From: Arabidopsis thaliana
Lineage: Eukaryota > Streptophyta > Magnoliopsida > Brassicales > Brassicaceae
DNA length: 64,000 nt
Direction: 5' to 3'
NCBI RefSeq assembly: GCF_000001735.4
Contig: NC_003070.9
Span: 22,491,971 to 22,555,970 of the forward strand
Below the pieces are notes generated by a model, which had not been told where the DNA came from, did not search any database, and saw only the letters and a list, made by a program, of their open reading frames with translations. This document shows, one piece after another, positions 63,129 through 64,000 of the stretch; positions within the stretch are counted from its first letter, which is position 1, and each line of letters opens with the position of its first letter. Position numbers and translations under genes: made by a program.

Positions 63129-63133
63129 CTATG

Positions 63134-63835
63134 TCTAGTGTGGTGGCTTAATTTCTTAATTTTGTTGAGTGTTATGGTAAACTCTTAATCTTTTTTTTTG
63201 CATCTTCTCACTTTTGTCAAGAAGCATATCTCTCTTCACGTTCTCGTATAGCTTCCATCTGTTTATGATCTTTATAACTAGTTTTAAGACTTAGTTCGTT
63301 TTATGCGCTATCCCTTAAGCATCAAATGAAGGATTTGAATATTGCCTCCCCTCTCTTGTCTCGGAGAAGTTATCTACGAATCTCTTTGGAGCCAGCACGA
63401 AACCATCTAAAAACCAAATTTTGTGCTCTTTTTAAACATTCAAAACGATGAAAAGGTTACTAATAGATGTTGACTCTTTACTTTAAATCGTAGATTGCAT
63501 GATCAAAGATTCACCACAGCCTTCTGTAAAAGTCGCTGAAAACTGAAACGTTTATTTTCTTGTACATTGTCTTAACAAAACCTTGAACATACCTGAAATT
63601 TCATAGTTATAACTTTTGTGCAAACCTCTAAACCCATTTACTAGTTGGGCCTTAAATACATTTGTGGCCCAAAAGCCCTTTTACACTTAAAACCAAAGTC
63701 TTCTTCTTCTCCCTCAATCTTTGACGCTTCGTCTTCTGACGTCTTCTCTTGTCAATCTTCTTCACTTTCCCATCTAGTCTCAATCTCTGGTTCCTCAATT
63801 CGAATTTAGATAATAATCATATTTTGATTCCAACG
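63134..63835. other. Spacer with TGGGCC-type motifs
   Basis: TTGGGCCTTAAA at 63647 and TGGCCCAAAAGCCC at 63666 are site-II-like motifs, followed by a CT-rich leader-like stretch (63700-63790). This may be the promoter of a plus-strand gene beyond or at the window edge; I cannot define one. Confidence 0.35.
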
Positions 63836-64000
63836 CAAATGCCAATCTATTCTTTTGACGGTAGAACATTCTGTTTTCAGATGACCAAATCCTTGACATC
63901 CATACCACTGTATGTTCAACTTCTCATCTTCTCTAGCTTCATTCCACACAATAAAGCTATTGGATATGCAAAAAGATTCATGAGGGTTTCCAATTAAACA
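63836..64000 (-). pseudogene. Degenerate retroelement gag zinc-knuckle fragment
   Basis: Read on the minus strand, the sequence gives KLNIQWYGCQGFGHLKTECS, then VKRIDW. This matches the CCHC knuckle of plant retroelement gag proteins (typical form CxxCxGxGHxxxxC) with the first Cys replaced by Trp. The frame stops after IDWHLRWNQNMII. The upstream part runs off the window. A worn fragment; which retroelement class it came from is not clear. Confidence 0.45.

Noticed and set aside
63749-63997. Plus-strand 82-codon frame at the window edge
   Set aside because: It starts without a convincing ATG context, and the opposite strand has the clearer zinc-knuckle similarity.

Overview
The window is plant nuclear DNA. 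It is AT-rich, the genes have many short GT-AG introns, and the gene order matches my memory of Arabidopsis thaliana chromosome 1 from about AT1G61070 to AT1G61180. Locus names come from recall of gene order and protein length; no search was run. Exon junctions were worked out by hand from GT/AG sites and reading phase. Eleven protein genes gave complete, in-frame spliced models.

Region 1 (1-16.1 kb): a small secreted defensin (LCR66/PDF2.4), then a large proline-rich coiled-coil protein of CHUP1-like build. Next comes a tandem array of four related small genes of unknown function (stop codons at 7561, 10129, 12731 and 15105), all on the minus strand. Each gene starts exactly at a splice acceptor, behind non-coding leader/promoter modules that are themselves repeated inside every unit.

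Region 2 (16.8-31 kb): a COP1-interacting-protein-7-like gene, a TIR-only immune protein that keeps the catalytic Glu, and the tapetum-type NAC factor NAC025. A gene-poor 5.6 kb follows, holding a solo LTR and a MITE-like element.

Region 3 (31.7-48.7 kb): geranyllinalool synthase TPS04 (12 exons, 877 aa) converges on the serine carboxypeptidase SCPL32 (10 exons, 463 aa). After a 3 kb gap comes a Rad5/HLTF-like SNF2-RING ATPase (EDA16, 12 exons, 1280 aa).

Region 4 (48.7-64 kb): a GID8/TWA1-like LisH-CTLH protein with a SINE in its upstream spacer, a retrotransposon gag remnant, a 4 kb AT-rich spacer, and an acylation-motif (MGNCC) disordered protein. Last is an RPS5-type CC-NB-LRR receptor (889 aa), followed by a second solo LTR and a degenerate zinc-knuckle gag fragment at the window edge.

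The genes do not form one pathway. Common themes are defence (defensin, TIR, NLR, herbivore-induced terpene synthase) and lineage-specific local duplication. The least explained element is the four-gene array with its repeated leader exons; one unit also carries a target-site duplication around nothing but a poly(A) tract.
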